Source: Streptomyces sp. CB02414 (GTDB lineage Bacteria > Actinomycetota > Actinomycetes > Streptomycetales > Streptomycetaceae). Taken from it: DNA of 64,000 nt. Within the stretch, counting starts at the first letter, position 1; the number at the start of each line of letters is the position of its first letter. Shown piece by piece: positions 41,682 to 50,326 of the stretch. The DNA lies in assembly GCF_001905385.1 (NCBI RefSeq), contig NZ_LIPF01000003.1, positions 248,001 through 312,000 on the forward strand, written 5' to 3'. A program made the position numbers and the translations under genes. The notes beneath the pieces were generated by a model, which saw nothing but the letters and a program-made list of their open reading frames with translations, was not told the DNA's origin and made no database searches.

Positions 41682-42413
41682 ATGCCCCGGGACCCAGGGG
41701 CGGACGCGGGGAGGGACGCCGTGGGTGTCGACCCCGGGCAGCTCTGGCGCGCCCCCGGCGACGGCCCTCGCCGTGGCCGCAGGCCCGCCTACAGCCGGGA
41801 GACGATCATCGAGGCGGCCGTCGGCCTCGCGGACGCGGAGGGACTCGAAGCGGTCACCATGCGCAAGGTGGCCGCACAGGTCGGGGCCGGCGTCATGTCG
41901 CTCTACAGCTACGCCCCCGACAAGGAGACGCTGCTGCACCTGATGGTCGACCACGTCAGCGGCGAACTGCCGGCCACGGCGACGCCCACCGGCGACTGGC
42001 GCGCCGACCTGAAGGCCATCGCCCACCTCCAGCGCGCCCACATGCTGCGCCACCCCTGGTTGCCGGCCGCCCTGGCCACCCGCCGCGTCCCGGGCCCCAA
42101 CACCCTGGCCTTCCTGGAACGGGCGCTCGCCGCCCTGCGGCCCTCCGGACTGGACGGTGCGGCGAAGCTGGAGGTCTTCGCCCAGCTCACGGCGTTCGTC
42201 GCCGGGCACGTCGGCCACGAGATCTCGTCGGCCGAGGCGTCGCGGTCGCCCGACCGGGCCGCGGCCGAGGCCCGCTACCTCGCCGCCGTCGCCGCGGACG
42301 GCCACCATCCGGAACTCGCCGAGGCACTCGCCGCCCCCGGACGCCCCCTCACCCCCGAGGCCACCTTCACCCGTTTTCTCAACCGCCTGGTCGACGGCCT
42401 CGACACCGGCTGA
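41682..42413 (+). CDS. TetR family regulator (TetR_C_1 type)
   Basis: A 243-residue repressor. After about 35 N-terminal residues comes the HTH (YSRETIIEAAVGLADAEGLE, then MRKVAAQVGAGVMSLYSYAP). The C-terminal domain with HPWLPAALATRRVPGPNTL belongs to the class that resembles classical tetracycline repressors. It probably represses itself and the divergent hydrolase. The ATG at 41682 follows GGGAGCG. Confidence 0.9.
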   Translation: MPRDPGADAGRDAVGVDPGQLWRAPGDGPRRGRRPAYSRETIIEAAVGLADAEGLEAVTMRKVAAQVGAGVMSLYSYAPDKETLLHLMVDHVSGELPATATPTGDWRADLKAIAHLQRAHMLRHPWLPAALATRRVPGPNTLAFLERALAALRPSGLDGAAKLEVFAQLTAFVAGHVGHEISSAEASRSPDRAAAEARYLAAVAADGHHPELAEALAAPGRPLTPEATFTRFLNRLVDGLDTG

Positions 42414-42422
42414 CCGCCGGCC

Positions 42423-43412
42423 TCAGGAAGCCCGGCCCGCGCGCACCGCGTTGAGCAGGGCCGCGCCCCGCTCCGCGTCGTCGACGCTCACCGCGAAGTC
42501 CGTACGGCGCCCCCGGGGCCGTACCACCAGGCACTCCCCGGCACGCAGCATCACCGTGGTGCCCAGGCCGCTGACGCGGTAACCCCAGCCGCCCACCTGG
42601 GCCGGAGAGCGGACCTCGGCGCGCGCCGCGTCGAGGTCGCCGGGCGCCCAGTGCCGCGCGGGCCAGCCGAACGGGCCGAAGGACACCTCCAGGCCCCGCT
42701 CCGAGACCCGCGCCTGCACCGAGGAGAACAGGGCGCAGGACAGGGACGCGACGGCGCAGCCGGCGAACGCTGCCCACAGGCCGCCGGGGTCCGCGAGGCC
42801 GCCGACGACGGCGACGAGCGCTCCCACGGCCGCCAGGCCGGTCACCGCGGCCACCAGTCGGAGCCAGGGGTTGGCGGTCCGGGAGAACCACGCCACCCGT
42901 CGGCCGTCGGGGAGGTCCAGGGCCGGGACGCCGGAGGCGTGCGCACCCGCGGCGTCGGTGTCCGCCGTGCGCCGGGTGGCGACGAACCAGGCGCCCACTC
43001 CCGCGACGACGGCCGCGACGAGGATCGCGACGATCCACGCGGTCGGCTGCCGGGCCTCCTGCCAGTGGGCGCGGTCCAGGTTGGCCCGGACGAGGGCGGC
43101 CTGAGAGCCGGCCAGCACGATGCCGGTGGGCAGCAGGGTCGCGGTGGTCCACGGGTGGTGAGACTTGGTGCGGTCACGCAGCAGCAGGCCGAGCGTCACC
43201 CCCGCGATGAGCAGCCAGATCAGCGCCGGGAAGAGGGACGCCGCCCACAGGGGCATCGACCCGTCGGGTACCCCTCCGCCCAGCCCCCAGTGGGTCGCCA
43301 GCGGGTCCGGCAACCGCCCCCGCACCATGAGCGGCATCCCGGCCAGCACGACCGTGACACCGACCGTCCAGACCACCGCCGTCGTCCGCACCGCCACCGT
43401 CGTGTCCCTCAC
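42423..43412 (-). CDS. DUF1648 membrane protein
   Basis: A 329-residue protein. The first region (about 10-140) has four hydrophobic segments and the DUF1648 motif PLATHWGLGGGVPDGSMP. Further segments follow near 190-225 and a soluble C-terminal part ends in VDDAERGAALLNAVRAG. Such proteins are regularly encoded beside YtrA-type GntR repressors, as here, with GTGA overlap. The role is unknown; some relatives affect export or envelope stress. Confidence 0.85.
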   Translation of the reverse strand: MRDTTVAVRTTAVVWTVGVTVVLAGMPLMVRGRLPDPLATHWGLGGGVPDGSMPLWAASLFPALIWLLIAGVTLGLLLRDRTKSHHPWTTATLLPTGIVLAGSQAALVRANLDRAHWQEARQPTAWIVAILVAAVVAGVGAWFVATRRTADTDAAGAHASGVPALDLPDGRRVAWFSRTANPWLRLVAAVTGLAAVGALVAVVGGLADPGGLWAAFAGCAVASLSCALFSSVQARVSERGLEVSFGPFGWPARHWAPGDLDAARAEVRSPAQVGGWGYRVSGLGTTVMLRAGECLVVRPRGRRTDFAVSVDDAERGAALLNAVRAGRAS

Positions 43413-43756
43413 GGCACCCCCCTGATCATGTCGATGAGATCGGTCCTGCTGTAGCCCAGCCGGGCCGCCTCGGCGACCAGCTCCCGTACGCGGATCTGCA
43501 GGCCCGAGTGCGGCCGGGCTCCCTCGGCGACGGTCACCCCCCGGCCCCGGCGGAACTCCAGCAGGCCCTCGTCCCGCAGTCCGCGCAGGGCGCGCAGCAC
43601 GGTGTTGACGTTGACGTCCAGCGCGGCCGAGAGGTCGCGCGCGGAGGGCAGGCGGTCCCCGGGGGCGCACTCGCCCTCGGCGATGGCGCGCCGGACGGCG
43701 CCCGCGACCTGTTCGTGCAGCGGACGGGTGTCGGTCGTGTCCAGACTCAGCAGCAT
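43409..43756 (-). CDS. GntR family regulator, YtrA subfamily
   Basis: A 115-residue regulator with a winged HTH (PLHEQVAGAVRRAIAEGECA, LPSARDLSAALDVNVNTVLR) and a short C-terminal helix pair, the YtrA layout without a large effector domain. The members usually control a neighbouring membrane protein or ABC system; here the DUF1648 gene is coupled by GTGA. Confidence 0.9.
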   Translation of the reverse strand: MLLSLDTTDTRPLHEQVAGAVRRAIAEGECAPGDRLPSARDLSAALDVNVNTVLRALRGLRDEGLLEFRRGRGVTVAEGARPHSGLQIRVRELVAEAARLGYSRTDLIDMIRGVP

Positions 43757-43779
43757 GGTGCTAATGACACTATCACCAT
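43755..43779. promoter_or_regulatory. Dyad over the GntR start and promoter
   Basis: ATGGTG (43755-43760) and CACCAT (43774-43779) flank a TAGTGT -10 candidate on the minus strand. The position suggests autoregulation by the YtrA-type protein. Confidence 0.5.
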
Positions 43780-43810
43780 CAGCTTCATGGGGGCAGGGGG
43801 CCGGACCGGC

Positions 43811-44719
43811 TCAGCTCAGCCTGGCGAAGCCGTAGTTCATGAGCTTCGTGGCGTCCTTGGCGCGCTGCGCCGACGACGAGGAGGTCAGCACCGTGCCGAT
43901 GACGGTCTTCCCCTTCCGGGTCGCGGCGAAGACCAGGCAGTACTTGGCCTCGGGGCCCGAGCCGGTCTTGACGCCGATCGCGCCGCTGTAACTGCCGAGC
44001 AGTGTGTTGGTGTTGACCCAGGGCGCCATCGTGCGGGTGCCGCCCTTCCTGGTGACCGTCCTGGCCGTGTACTTCTTCGTCTTCACGATCGTGCGGAAGG
44101 CCGGGCTCTTCATCGCGCTGCTCGCGAGCCTGGTCAGGTCGCGCGGCGTGGAGTGGTTCCGTCCGTTGCCGATGCCGTCGAACGAGTCGAAGCGGGTGTT
44201 CTTCAGCCCCAGTTTCCGAGCCTCCGCGTTCATCTTGCCGATGAACGACTTCACGCGGGCCGCGCGCGTCTTCCCCGAGCCGAACCGGTCGGCGAGCGCG
44301 TACGCCGCGTCGCAGCCCGACGGCAGCATCAGCCCGTACAGCAACTGCCGGACCGTCACCTTGTCGCCGACGATGAGGCGGGCGGAGGACGCGTTCTTCG
44401 AGACGATGTAGTCGCTGTACGCCATCCGGATCGTGACCTTGGCGTCCAGGTTCAGCCTGGGCTGGGCGAGCACCACCTTCGCGGTCATGATCTTGGTGGT
44501 GGAGCCGGTGGGACGCTTGGTGTCCGCGGCCTTGGTGTAGAGCGCCCTGCCCCCGGCGTCGTTCATCACGAAGCCGCCCTTGGCGACGATCGACGGCGTG
44601 GCGGCGGCGGGCGCGGCCTGCGCGGGGGTGGTGGAGAGGGCGCCGGTCGCGAGCAGGGCGCCGCTGGTCAGGGCGACGGCTGCGGCTCTGCGCAGGCGGG
44701 CGCCCGGAATGACGTTCAT
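43811..44719 (-). CDS. DD-transpeptidase/D-Ala-D-Ala carboxypeptidase of the Streptomyces K15 type
   Basis: A 302-residue secreted low-molecular-mass PBP. The signal peptide is residues 1-36 (cleavage near AQA-AP). The active-site motifs are S73-T-T-K76, S134-G-C136 and K251-T-G253. The SGC triad in place of the usual SxN, and blocks such as VTVRQLLYGLMLPSGCDAAY and SYSGAIGVKTGSGPEAKYCL, match the K15 DD-transpeptidase, a peptidoglycan cross-linking or trimming enzyme. The ATG at 44719 starts the signal peptide. Confidence 0.92.
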   Translation of the reverse strand: MNVIPGARLRRAAAVALTSGALLATGALSTTPAQAAPAAATPSIVAKGGFVMNDAGGRALYTKAADTKRPTGSTTKIMTAKVVLAQPRLNLDAKVTIRMAYSDYIVSKNASSARLIVGDKVTVRQLLYGLMLPSGCDAAYALADRFGSGKTRAARVKSFIGKMNAEARKLGLKNTRFDSFDGIGNGRNHSTPRDLTRLASSAMKSPAFRTIVKTKKYTARTVTRKGGTRTMAPWVNTNTLLGSYSGAIGVKTGSGPEAKYCLVFAATRKGKTVIGTVLTSSSSAQRAKDATKLMNYGFARLS

Positions 44720-44920
44720 CAAGTGAGTACCCCGGTGGTGGTGAATGCAATTCCCCTGGGGCGCGGCCGAGTTGTGGTCGGTGCGGGTCCGGTCGCGTCC
44801 GTGTGACATGTGGATAGCACGGACGGCCGCGCGGCGGCGGGGTGTGGCCGCCGGCTCCCTCCTGCGGGTGGCCGGGCGTCCGCATGGTGGACGGTTCCCT
44901 TCTTGTGTCCCTGTTGTATC

Positions 44921-44926
44921 TATCCT
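44921..44926 (+). promoter_or_regulatory. -10 box TATCCT, leaderless arrangement
   Basis: TATCCT ends six bases before the ATG at 44933. Confidence 0.45.
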
Positions 44927-44932
44927 GTCGGC

Positions 44933-45583
44933 ATGACCACGGCAGTGAAGCAGCCCCCAGCGGCGGACCGCGTCTACACCCACGTCAAGCAGGGCGTCCT
45001 GGAGCGCCGCTACGAGGGCGGAACCCTGCTCACCGAGGGCGAGCTCGCCGAGGCGGTGGGCGTGTCCCGCACGCCGGTGCGCGAGGCGCTGCTGCGGCTG
45101 GAGGTCGAGGGGCTGATCCGGCTCTACCCGAAGAAGGGCGCCCTGGTGCTGCCCGTCTCCGCGCAGGAGATCGCCGACGTGGTGGAGACCCGGCTGCTGG
45201 TCGAGGAGCATGCGGCGCGCAAGGCCGTACCGGCGCCGCCCGGTCTGGTCGAGCGGCTGGAGGAACTGCTCGCCCGGCAGAAGGAGCAGGCCGCCGCCGG
45301 CGACTTCGCCGCCGCCTCCGTCACCGACCGCTGCTTCCACGCCGAGATCGTCCGCAGCGGGGGCAACGAGATCCTCTCCCGCCTCTACGACCAGCTCCGC
45401 GACCGCCAGCTGCGCATGGGCGTCGCCGTCATGCACTCCCACCCCGACCGGATCGCCAAGACCCTCGCCGAGCACGAGGAGATCCTTCAGGCGCTGCGCT
45501 CCGGGGACGCGGACGCGGCGGTCGGCGTGGTCCACCGGCACGTGGGCTGGTTCTCGCACCTGGCCCGGGGTGAGGTCCGATGA
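44933..45583 (+). CDS. GntR family regulator, FadR/FCD subfamily
   Basis: A 216-residue regulator with a winged HTH (YEGGTLLTEGELAEAVGVSR then VREALLRLEVEGLI) and a helical FCD domain (about 85-210) whose metal and ligand residues include D and H in TDRCFHAEIVRSGGNEIL and LAEHEEILQAL. It controls, by inference, the MFS gene with which it overlaps (ATGA). The effector is probably a small carboxylate. Confidence 0.9.
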   Translation: MTTAVKQPPAADRVYTHVKQGVLERRYEGGTLLTEGELAEAVGVSRTPVREALLRLEVEGLIRLYPKKGALVLPVSAQEIADVVETRLLVEEHAARKAVPAPPGLVERLEELLARQKEQAAAGDFAAASVTDRCFHAEIVRSGGNEILSRLYDQLRDRQLRMGVAVMHSHPDRIAKTLAEHEEILQALRSGDADAAVGVVHRHVGWFSHLARGEVR

Positions 45584-46890
45584 GTTCGGCCACCGCGGCC
45601 GGGAAGGCCCTGCCCGGGGATCCGCCGGGCGGCCGGCGCGCGATCGCCGTCTGGAGCATCGGCGTCGCCGTCTACTTCGTCGCCGTCATCTTCCGCACGT
45701 CCCTGGGCGTGGCCGGCCTCGACGCCGCCGACCGCTTCCACGTCAACGCCTCCGCCCTGTCCACCTTCTCCATCCTCCAGCTGCTGGTCTACGCCGGCAT
45801 GCAGATACCCGTCGGCCTGCTCGTCGACCGGCTCGGCACCAAGAAGGTGCTCGGCATCGGCGTGGTGCTGTTCACGGCCGGGCAGCTGGGCTTCGCCTTC
45901 TCCCCGTCGTACGGCATGGCACTCGCCTCCCGGGCGCTGCTGGGCTGCGGGGACGCGATGACCTTCATCAGCGTGCTGCGGCTGGGCAGCCGCTGGTTCC
46001 CGGCCCGGCGCGGGCCGATGGTCGCCCAGCTCGCCGGACTGGTCGGCATGGCGGGCAACCTGGTCTCCACCCTCGTCCTGGCCCGGCTGCTGCACGGCAT
46101 CGGCTGGACGGCCGCGTTCGCGGGCAGCGCGCTGGCCGGTGTGGTGGTGCTGGTCCTGCTCCTGCTCTTCCTCAAGGACCACCCCGAAGGGCACGAGCCG
46201 GAGCCGATGCCGCACCAGGGCGCCGCGTACGTACGACGCCAGATCGCCACGTCCTGGCGCGAACCGGGGACGCGGCTCGGGCTGTGGGTGCACTTCACCA
46301 CCCAGTTCCCGGCGATGGTGTTCCTGCTGCTGTGGGGCATGCCCTTCCTGGTGGAGGCGCAGGGGCTGACGAGGGAGACGGCGAGCGGACTGCTCACCCT
46401 GGTCGTCCTGTCCAACATGGCGGTCGGCCTCGTCTACGGCCAGATCATCGCCCGGCACCACGCGGCGCGGCTGCCGCTGGCGCTCGGCACGGTGGGCGCG
46501 ACGGCGGCCCTGTGGGCGGCGACGCTCACCTACCCGGCCGACGCGGCCCCGATGTGGCTGCTGGTCGTGCTGTGCACGGTGCTGGGGGCGTGCGGGCCGG
46601 CGTCGATGATCAGCTTCGACTTCGCCCGGCCGGCGAACCCGCCGGAGCGGCAGGGGACGGCGTCCGGGATCACCAACATGGGCGGCTTCGTGGCGTCGAT
46701 GACGACGCTGTTCGCGGTCGGGGTGCTGCTGGACGCTACCGGGGACGACTACGCCGTCGCCTTCTCGTCGGTGTTCGTGCTGCAGGCGGTGGGGCTGTCG
46801 CAGATCCTGCGGTTGCGCAAGCGGGCGGCCCTGCGGGAGCGGGAGCGGCTGGTGGCGAGCCGGGTGGAGACGGTGCACGTGCCTGTATAG
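45580..46890 (+). CDS. MFS transporter
   Basis: A 436-residue permease with 12 probable membrane segments. The MFS loop motif GLLVDRLGTKKVLGIG lies between segments 2 and 3, and a central charged loop (DHPEGHEPEPMPHQGAAYVR) separates the halves. The substrate is unknown. It is co-transcribed with the FadR-type gene. Confidence 0.9.
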   Translation: MSSATAAGKALPGDPPGGRRAIAVWSIGVAVYFVAVIFRTSLGVAGLDAADRFHVNASALSTFSILQLLVYAGMQIPVGLLVDRLGTKKVLGIGVVLFTAGQLGFAFSPSYGMALASRALLGCGDAMTFISVLRLGSRWFPARRGPMVAQLAGLVGMAGNLVSTLVLARLLHGIGWTAAFAGSALAGVVVLVLLLLFLKDHPEGHEPEPMPHQGAAYVRRQIATSWREPGTRLGLWVHFTTQFPAMVFLLLWGMPFLVEAQGLTRETASGLLTLVVLSNMAVGLVYGQIIARHHAARLPLALGTVGATAALWAATLTYPADAAPMWLLVVLCTVLGACGPASMISFDFARPANPPERQGTASGITNMGGFVASMTTLFAVGVLLDATGDDYAVAFSSVFVLQAVGLSQILRLRKRAALRERERLVASRVETVHVPV

Positions 46891-46978
46891 GCACCCGGCG
46901 TGGGTACGGGCCGGGGGCGGGTCGCAGCCCGGCGCTGACGGGGTGCCGCTGCGCCCACCCGTGCCGGCCCTGGGGGTA

Positions 46979-47008
46979 CCTCCCAGGCCGTTCAGGCACT
47001 GGGGGAGG
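46979..47008 (+). terminator. GC-rich hairpin after the MFS gene
   Basis: CCTCCCAG and CTGGGGGAGG pair, with a small internal GCC/GGC stem, just after TGGGGGTA. It is the type of interspersed hairpin found often between convergent Streptomyces genes. Confidence 0.45.
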
Positions 47009-47023
47009 CACGACTGCCCGCAG

Positions 47024-47848
47024 CTAGGGCGTGACCGTGAAGTGGCGCAGGATCGCCGCCGTCAGGTCCGGGTCGCCCTCCGTCTTGATGCGGTCCGCCG
47101 CCGCTTCCGGCGTCACGCGGCCGCAGGCCAGGCGGACGTACGTCTCCCAGTCGAGGGTGAGGGTCGCGGCGGGGCCGAGGGCGGGGGACGATTCCAGGGT
47201 GCCGCGGCCCTGGATGTCGACGCGGATGGTGCGCAGGAACTCGACCGGCCCGTGGACGTCGAAGACGACGGCGGAGCTGCGCGGCGCGTCCGCGCGCTCG
47301 GCGACGACCGCCGGCAGCTCGGCGAGCAGCACGTCACGGGTGACGTGCGCGCCGGGGGAGTCCAGGTTGCCGGGGCGGCCGAGGGCCGTACGCAGGTCCT
47401 GCTCGTGCGCCCACACGTCGAAGGCGTGCCGGCGCATGGCCTCCACGAGGGTCAGCTCGGTGCCGAGCGGGCCGCGCACCTTGGTGCCGGGGTCCCGCGA
47501 CTCGTTCCGCAGCTGGCGGTTGCGCCGGATGACCATGTATTCGAGCTCGGACGTCATCTCCGGCGCCGTGTGGTGGCGGCGGACGTCGACCTGCATCTCC
47601 ATGTAGCGCTGGTGCTCGTTGGTGACGTGGAAGAGGTCGCGCGGGAGGGAGTGGATGGGACGCGGGTCGCCGAGCATCTCGGAGTCCAGGCCCAGGACGT
47701 GGGAGACCACGTCGCGCACCGACCAGCCCGGGCAGGGCGTGCGGCGGTTCCACTCTGCCTCCGCAAGCGGCTGGACCAGCTCGGATATCGCCTCGATGGA
47801 GTGAGTCCAGGCGTCGGCGTAGGGCTGGAGGGTGGGATGCAGACTCAC
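47024..47848 (-). CDS. Mycothiol-dependent maleylpyruvate isomerase family protein (DinB-like)
   Basis: A 274-residue protein. The N-terminal helical MDMPI domain has PLAEAEWNRRTPCPGWSVRD and VVSHVLGLD, with the metal-ligand histidine in this loop, and a second HAFDVWAHEQDLRTALG motif. The C-terminal domain (about 195-265) is of the SCP-2-like type. Such proteins use mycothiol or act as thiol transferases in actinobacteria. The exact reaction is unknown. Confidence 0.88.
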   Translation of the reverse strand: MSLHPTLQPYADAWTHSIEAISELVQPLAEAEWNRRTPCPGWSVRDVVSHVLGLDSEMLGDPRPIHSLPRDLFHVTNEHQRYMEMQVDVRRHHTAPEMTSELEYMVIRRNRQLRNESRDPGTKVRGPLGTELTLVEAMRRHAFDVWAHEQDLRTALGRPGNLDSPGAHVTRDVLLAELPAVVAERADAPRSSAVVFDVHGPVEFLRTIRVDIQGRGTLESSPALGPAATLTLDWETYVRLACGRVTPEAAADRIKTEGDPDLTAAILRHFTVTP

Positions 47849-48036
47849 GGAACGGGACCCCTCGGCGGTCGGTACACGGGCGGGTTGTGGCGTCGGTGCC
47901 AGTGGGAGGTGGCTGCGGCTGCGGTCGGCGGGCGTCTTGAGACGCTAAGTTACGCTGCTGTGCGGCACCCCGGCAGTGCTTTCGTGTGACGATCGTAGGC
48001 CCGTGTGGACGGCTCGAATGCCAGGACGGTGGTAGT

Positions 48037-48834
48037 GTGCGCGCCTCTTTGATCCAAATCGCCGTGAACGAGGGCGAATCGGTGGAAGCGCGTCGTCGGC
48101 GCGCGGCGTCCCTGGTACGGGAACAGGCGGGCGCCGCCGACCTGGTCGTGCTGCCGGAGCTGTGGACCACGGGCGCCTTCGCCTTCGAGGAGTTCGGCAC
48201 GGCGGCCGAGCCGCTCCAGGGCCCGACGTACGAGGCGATGGCCAAGGCGGCGAGCGACGCGGGCGTGTGGCTGCACGCGGGCTCCGTGCCGGAAAGGGAC
48301 CCGGACGGGACGCTCTACAACACCTCCCTCGTCTTCTCCCCCACCGGTGACCTGGCCGCCGCCTACCGCAAGATCCACCGCTTCGGCTTCGACAAGGGCG
48401 AGGCCGTGCTGATGGGCGCCGGGCGCGAGCTGGTGACGGTCCGTCTGCCGGAGACGACCCTGGGCGTGGCGACCTGCTACGACCTCCGTTTCCCCGAGCT
48501 CTTCCGCGGCCTCGTCGACGCCGGTGCCGAGACCCTGGTCGTCCCGGCGGGCTGGCCGGAGCGCCGCCGGTCCCACTGGACGCTGCTGGCGCAGGCACGC
48601 GCGGTGGAGAACCAGGCGTTCGTCCTCGCCTGTGGAACGGCCGGGACGCACGCCGGGGTTCCGCAGGCCGGTCACTCGATCGTGGTCGATCCCTGGGGCG
48701 AGGTGCTGGCGCGGGCCGGCGCGGACGAGGAGGTCCTCACGGTGGAGTTCGACCCGGCGAAGGTGGCGCGGACCCGGGAGCAGTTCCCGGCGCTGAAGGA
48801 CCGGGTGCTGGGGCTGGAGCCGCCGCGCCGTTAG
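48037..48834 (+). CDS. Carbon-nitrogen hydrolase (nitrilase superfamily, Nit2/omega-amidase-like)
   Basis: A 265-residue hydrolase with the Glu-Lys-Cys triad at E41 (LPELW), K112 (YRKIHRF) and C147 (ATCYDLRFPE). The length and the motif set fit the omega-amidase branch. The substrate would be a deaminated amide or carbamoyl compound (inference). The GTG at 48037 was chosen at the domain start (MRASLIQIAV); the upstream AGGACGG is a modest ribosome site. Confidence 0.9.
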   Translation: MRASLIQIAVNEGESVEARRRRAASLVREQAGAADLVVLPELWTTGAFAFEEFGTAAEPLQGPTYEAMAKAASDAGVWLHAGSVPERDPDGTLYNTSLVFSPTGDLAAAYRKIHRFGFDKGEAVLMGAGRELVTVRLPETTLGVATCYDLRFPELFRGLVDAGAETLVVPAGWPERRRSHWTLLAQARAVENQAFVLACGTAGTHAGVPQAGHSIVVDPWGEVLARAGADEEVLTVEFDPAKVARTREQFPALKDRVLGLEPPRR

Positions 48835-48889
48835 CGGTCGGGCACACTCGGCGTTGACGCGGGGTGACGGGACGGTCACCCGGGCGGCC

Positions 48890-48895
48890 TAGAAT
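48890..48895 (+). promoter_or_regulatory. -10 box TAGAAT, leaderless arrangement
   Basis: TAGAAT ends seven bases before the ATG at 48903. Confidence 0.55.
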
Positions 48896-48902
48896 CCCGC
48901 AC

Positions 48903-49361
48903 ATGGCACCGACCGGAACCCCTGCCGTGCGCCGTGTCCGGGTGGACCCCGCCGGCTTCCCCTTCGCGACGGCCTTCGAGCTCCCGGCCGCCGGACTGCC
49001 CCGGCTGACGCCGGAGGAGTGGGTGCGCGCCAGTTTCGAGGACGTCCCGGTGGCCCTGCGCGAGCTGTTCCGGACGGGCTGGGCGGGCGTGCTGGGACTG
49101 CGGCTGGGACCGCGCTCCTCGGCGCGGCACGTGGTGGGGTGGCGCAGGGTGGAGGCCGGACCGGACCGGATCGCCCTGGAGGCACGCGCGCCCTCCCTGA
49201 CCGTCCGCAACGTCGTCACCCTCGACGACACGCGGCTGCTCTGGGCGACGTACGCGCGCTACGAGCGCCGGGCCGGCCGGGCGCTGTGGTCCCTGGCCGC
49301 GCCGGTGCACCACCTGGCCGTGCCCCTGCTCCTCACCCGCGCCGTGCGCCGTATGGAGTGA
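48903..49361 (+). CDS. Hypothetical protein, DUF2867-like
   Basis: A 152-residue protein. VALRELFRTGWAGVLGLRLG, then GWRRVEAGPDRIALEARAPS and the final HHLAVPLLLTRAVRRME suggest a small lipid- or hydrophobic-ligand-binding fold like DUF2867/SRPBCC proteins. No active site is assigned. Confidence 0.75.
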   Translation: MAPTGTPAVRRVRVDPAGFPFATAFELPAAGLPRLTPEEWVRASFEDVPVALRELFRTGWAGVLGLRLGPRSSARHVVGWRRVEAGPDRIALEARAPSLTVRNVVTLDDTRLLWATYARYERRAGRALWSLAAPVHHLAVPLLLTRAVRRME

Positions 49362-49377
49362 GCCCCCGACGGGCCCG

Positions 49378-49872
49378 TCACTCCTCCTCCCGCTCCTTCT
49401 CCGCGAGGTGGATCACGCACACCGTCAGCGCGATCAGCAGCGCCGGGTCGGCGTCGTCCCGTACGACGTCCACGCCGTAGGTGTCCCGGAGGGTGAGCCA
49501 CCGCCGGGAGACGACGGCCAGCAGCTCGCCGTCGTACTCGATGGCGAACTCCCGGTCGAGGATCTTGCCGCTGACGTCCAGCTCGTTGCCGTCGGCCAGG
49601 GAGACCCGGTAGTGGTTGCGCAGGAGCGACAGCCGTTTGCGCTTGATGCGCGCCAGCGGCTCGCCGTCCCGCTCGATCACCATCGTGTCCCGCAGGGCGA
49701 GCATCTTCTGGTGGATGTCGACGAGGACCCGCCCCTGGGCGTCCTTCAGCTCCCAGGTGTCCCGCAGCCGCATGGCCTTGCCGTCCACGAGGAACACCTT
49801 GTTGCCGCTGTCGTCCTCGATCCAGTAGTCGTCACCGAAGCCGAGGAGCCGGTCGTACACGAGGAATCTCAT
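49378..49872 (-). CDS. LURP-one-related (Tubby C-terminal-like) protein
   Basis: A 164-residue beta-rich protein that starts MRFLVYDRLLGFGDDYWIED. Repeated strand pairs (GNKVFLVDGKAMRLRDTWEL, QGRVLVDIHQKMLALRDTMV, DGEPLARIKRKRLS) are characteristic of LURP-one/Tubby_2 barrels, which in other organisms bind membrane lipid. The ATG at 49872 was preferred to one at 49947 because the fold begins there. Confidence 0.88.
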   Translation of the reverse strand: MRFLVYDRLLGFGDDYWIEDDSGNKVFLVDGKAMRLRDTWELKDAQGRVLVDIHQKMLALRDTMVIERDGEPLARIKRKRLSLLRNHYRVSLADGNELDVSGKILDREFAIEYDGELLAVVSRRWLTLRDTYGVDVVRDDADPALLIALTVCVIHLAEKEREEE

Positions 49873-49961
49873 GGCGTGATCGCTTCCCCGCCGGGCGTCC
49901 GGGGACGCGGCCGATGGGCCGACAGGACGACCCCGCGCCCCGGACACGCCCCCTGAGGGGC

Positions 49962-50213
49962 TCAGGCGCCGTAGCCGTCGCTGTAGCCGTCACGTGTGTG
50001 GTGGTGGGGCCGGTCCTCGACGACCGGGGTCGTCGGTGGCATCACGACGCGGCGGCGTCGGGCGATGCTGCTGAACGTCGCTACACCGATCAGGCCGACG
50101 ACCATGAAGATGACACCGACCAGGTCGAGGTTGACGCCCTGCATGTCCCAGTCGGTCGCGAACGTGAGGATGGCTCCCACGGCGATGAGGATGATGCACC
50201 CGCCGAGGCCCAT
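49962..50213 (-). CDS. Small membrane protein, DUF6458
   Basis: An 83-residue protein with two hydrophobic segments (GGCIILIAVGAILTFAT and LVGVIFMVVGLIGVATF) joined by DWDMQGVNLD, followed by a basic and His-rich tail. It is a common actinobacterial family with unknown function. Confidence 0.87.
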   Translation of the reverse strand: MGLGGCIILIAVGAILTFATDWDMQGVNLDLVGVIFMVVGLIGVATFSSIARRRRVVMPPTTPVVEDRPHHHTRDGYSDGYGA

Positions 50214-50326
50214 GAGTGTTGCCTCCCTGTCAGATCCGGTCGGTTCCGGGTTTCCGGCCGATCCGGTTCCGTGCGGGTACCCCGGGCCTCAACCACCATG
50301 CCGTGGGCGGCCGTTCCGGGTGAGAA

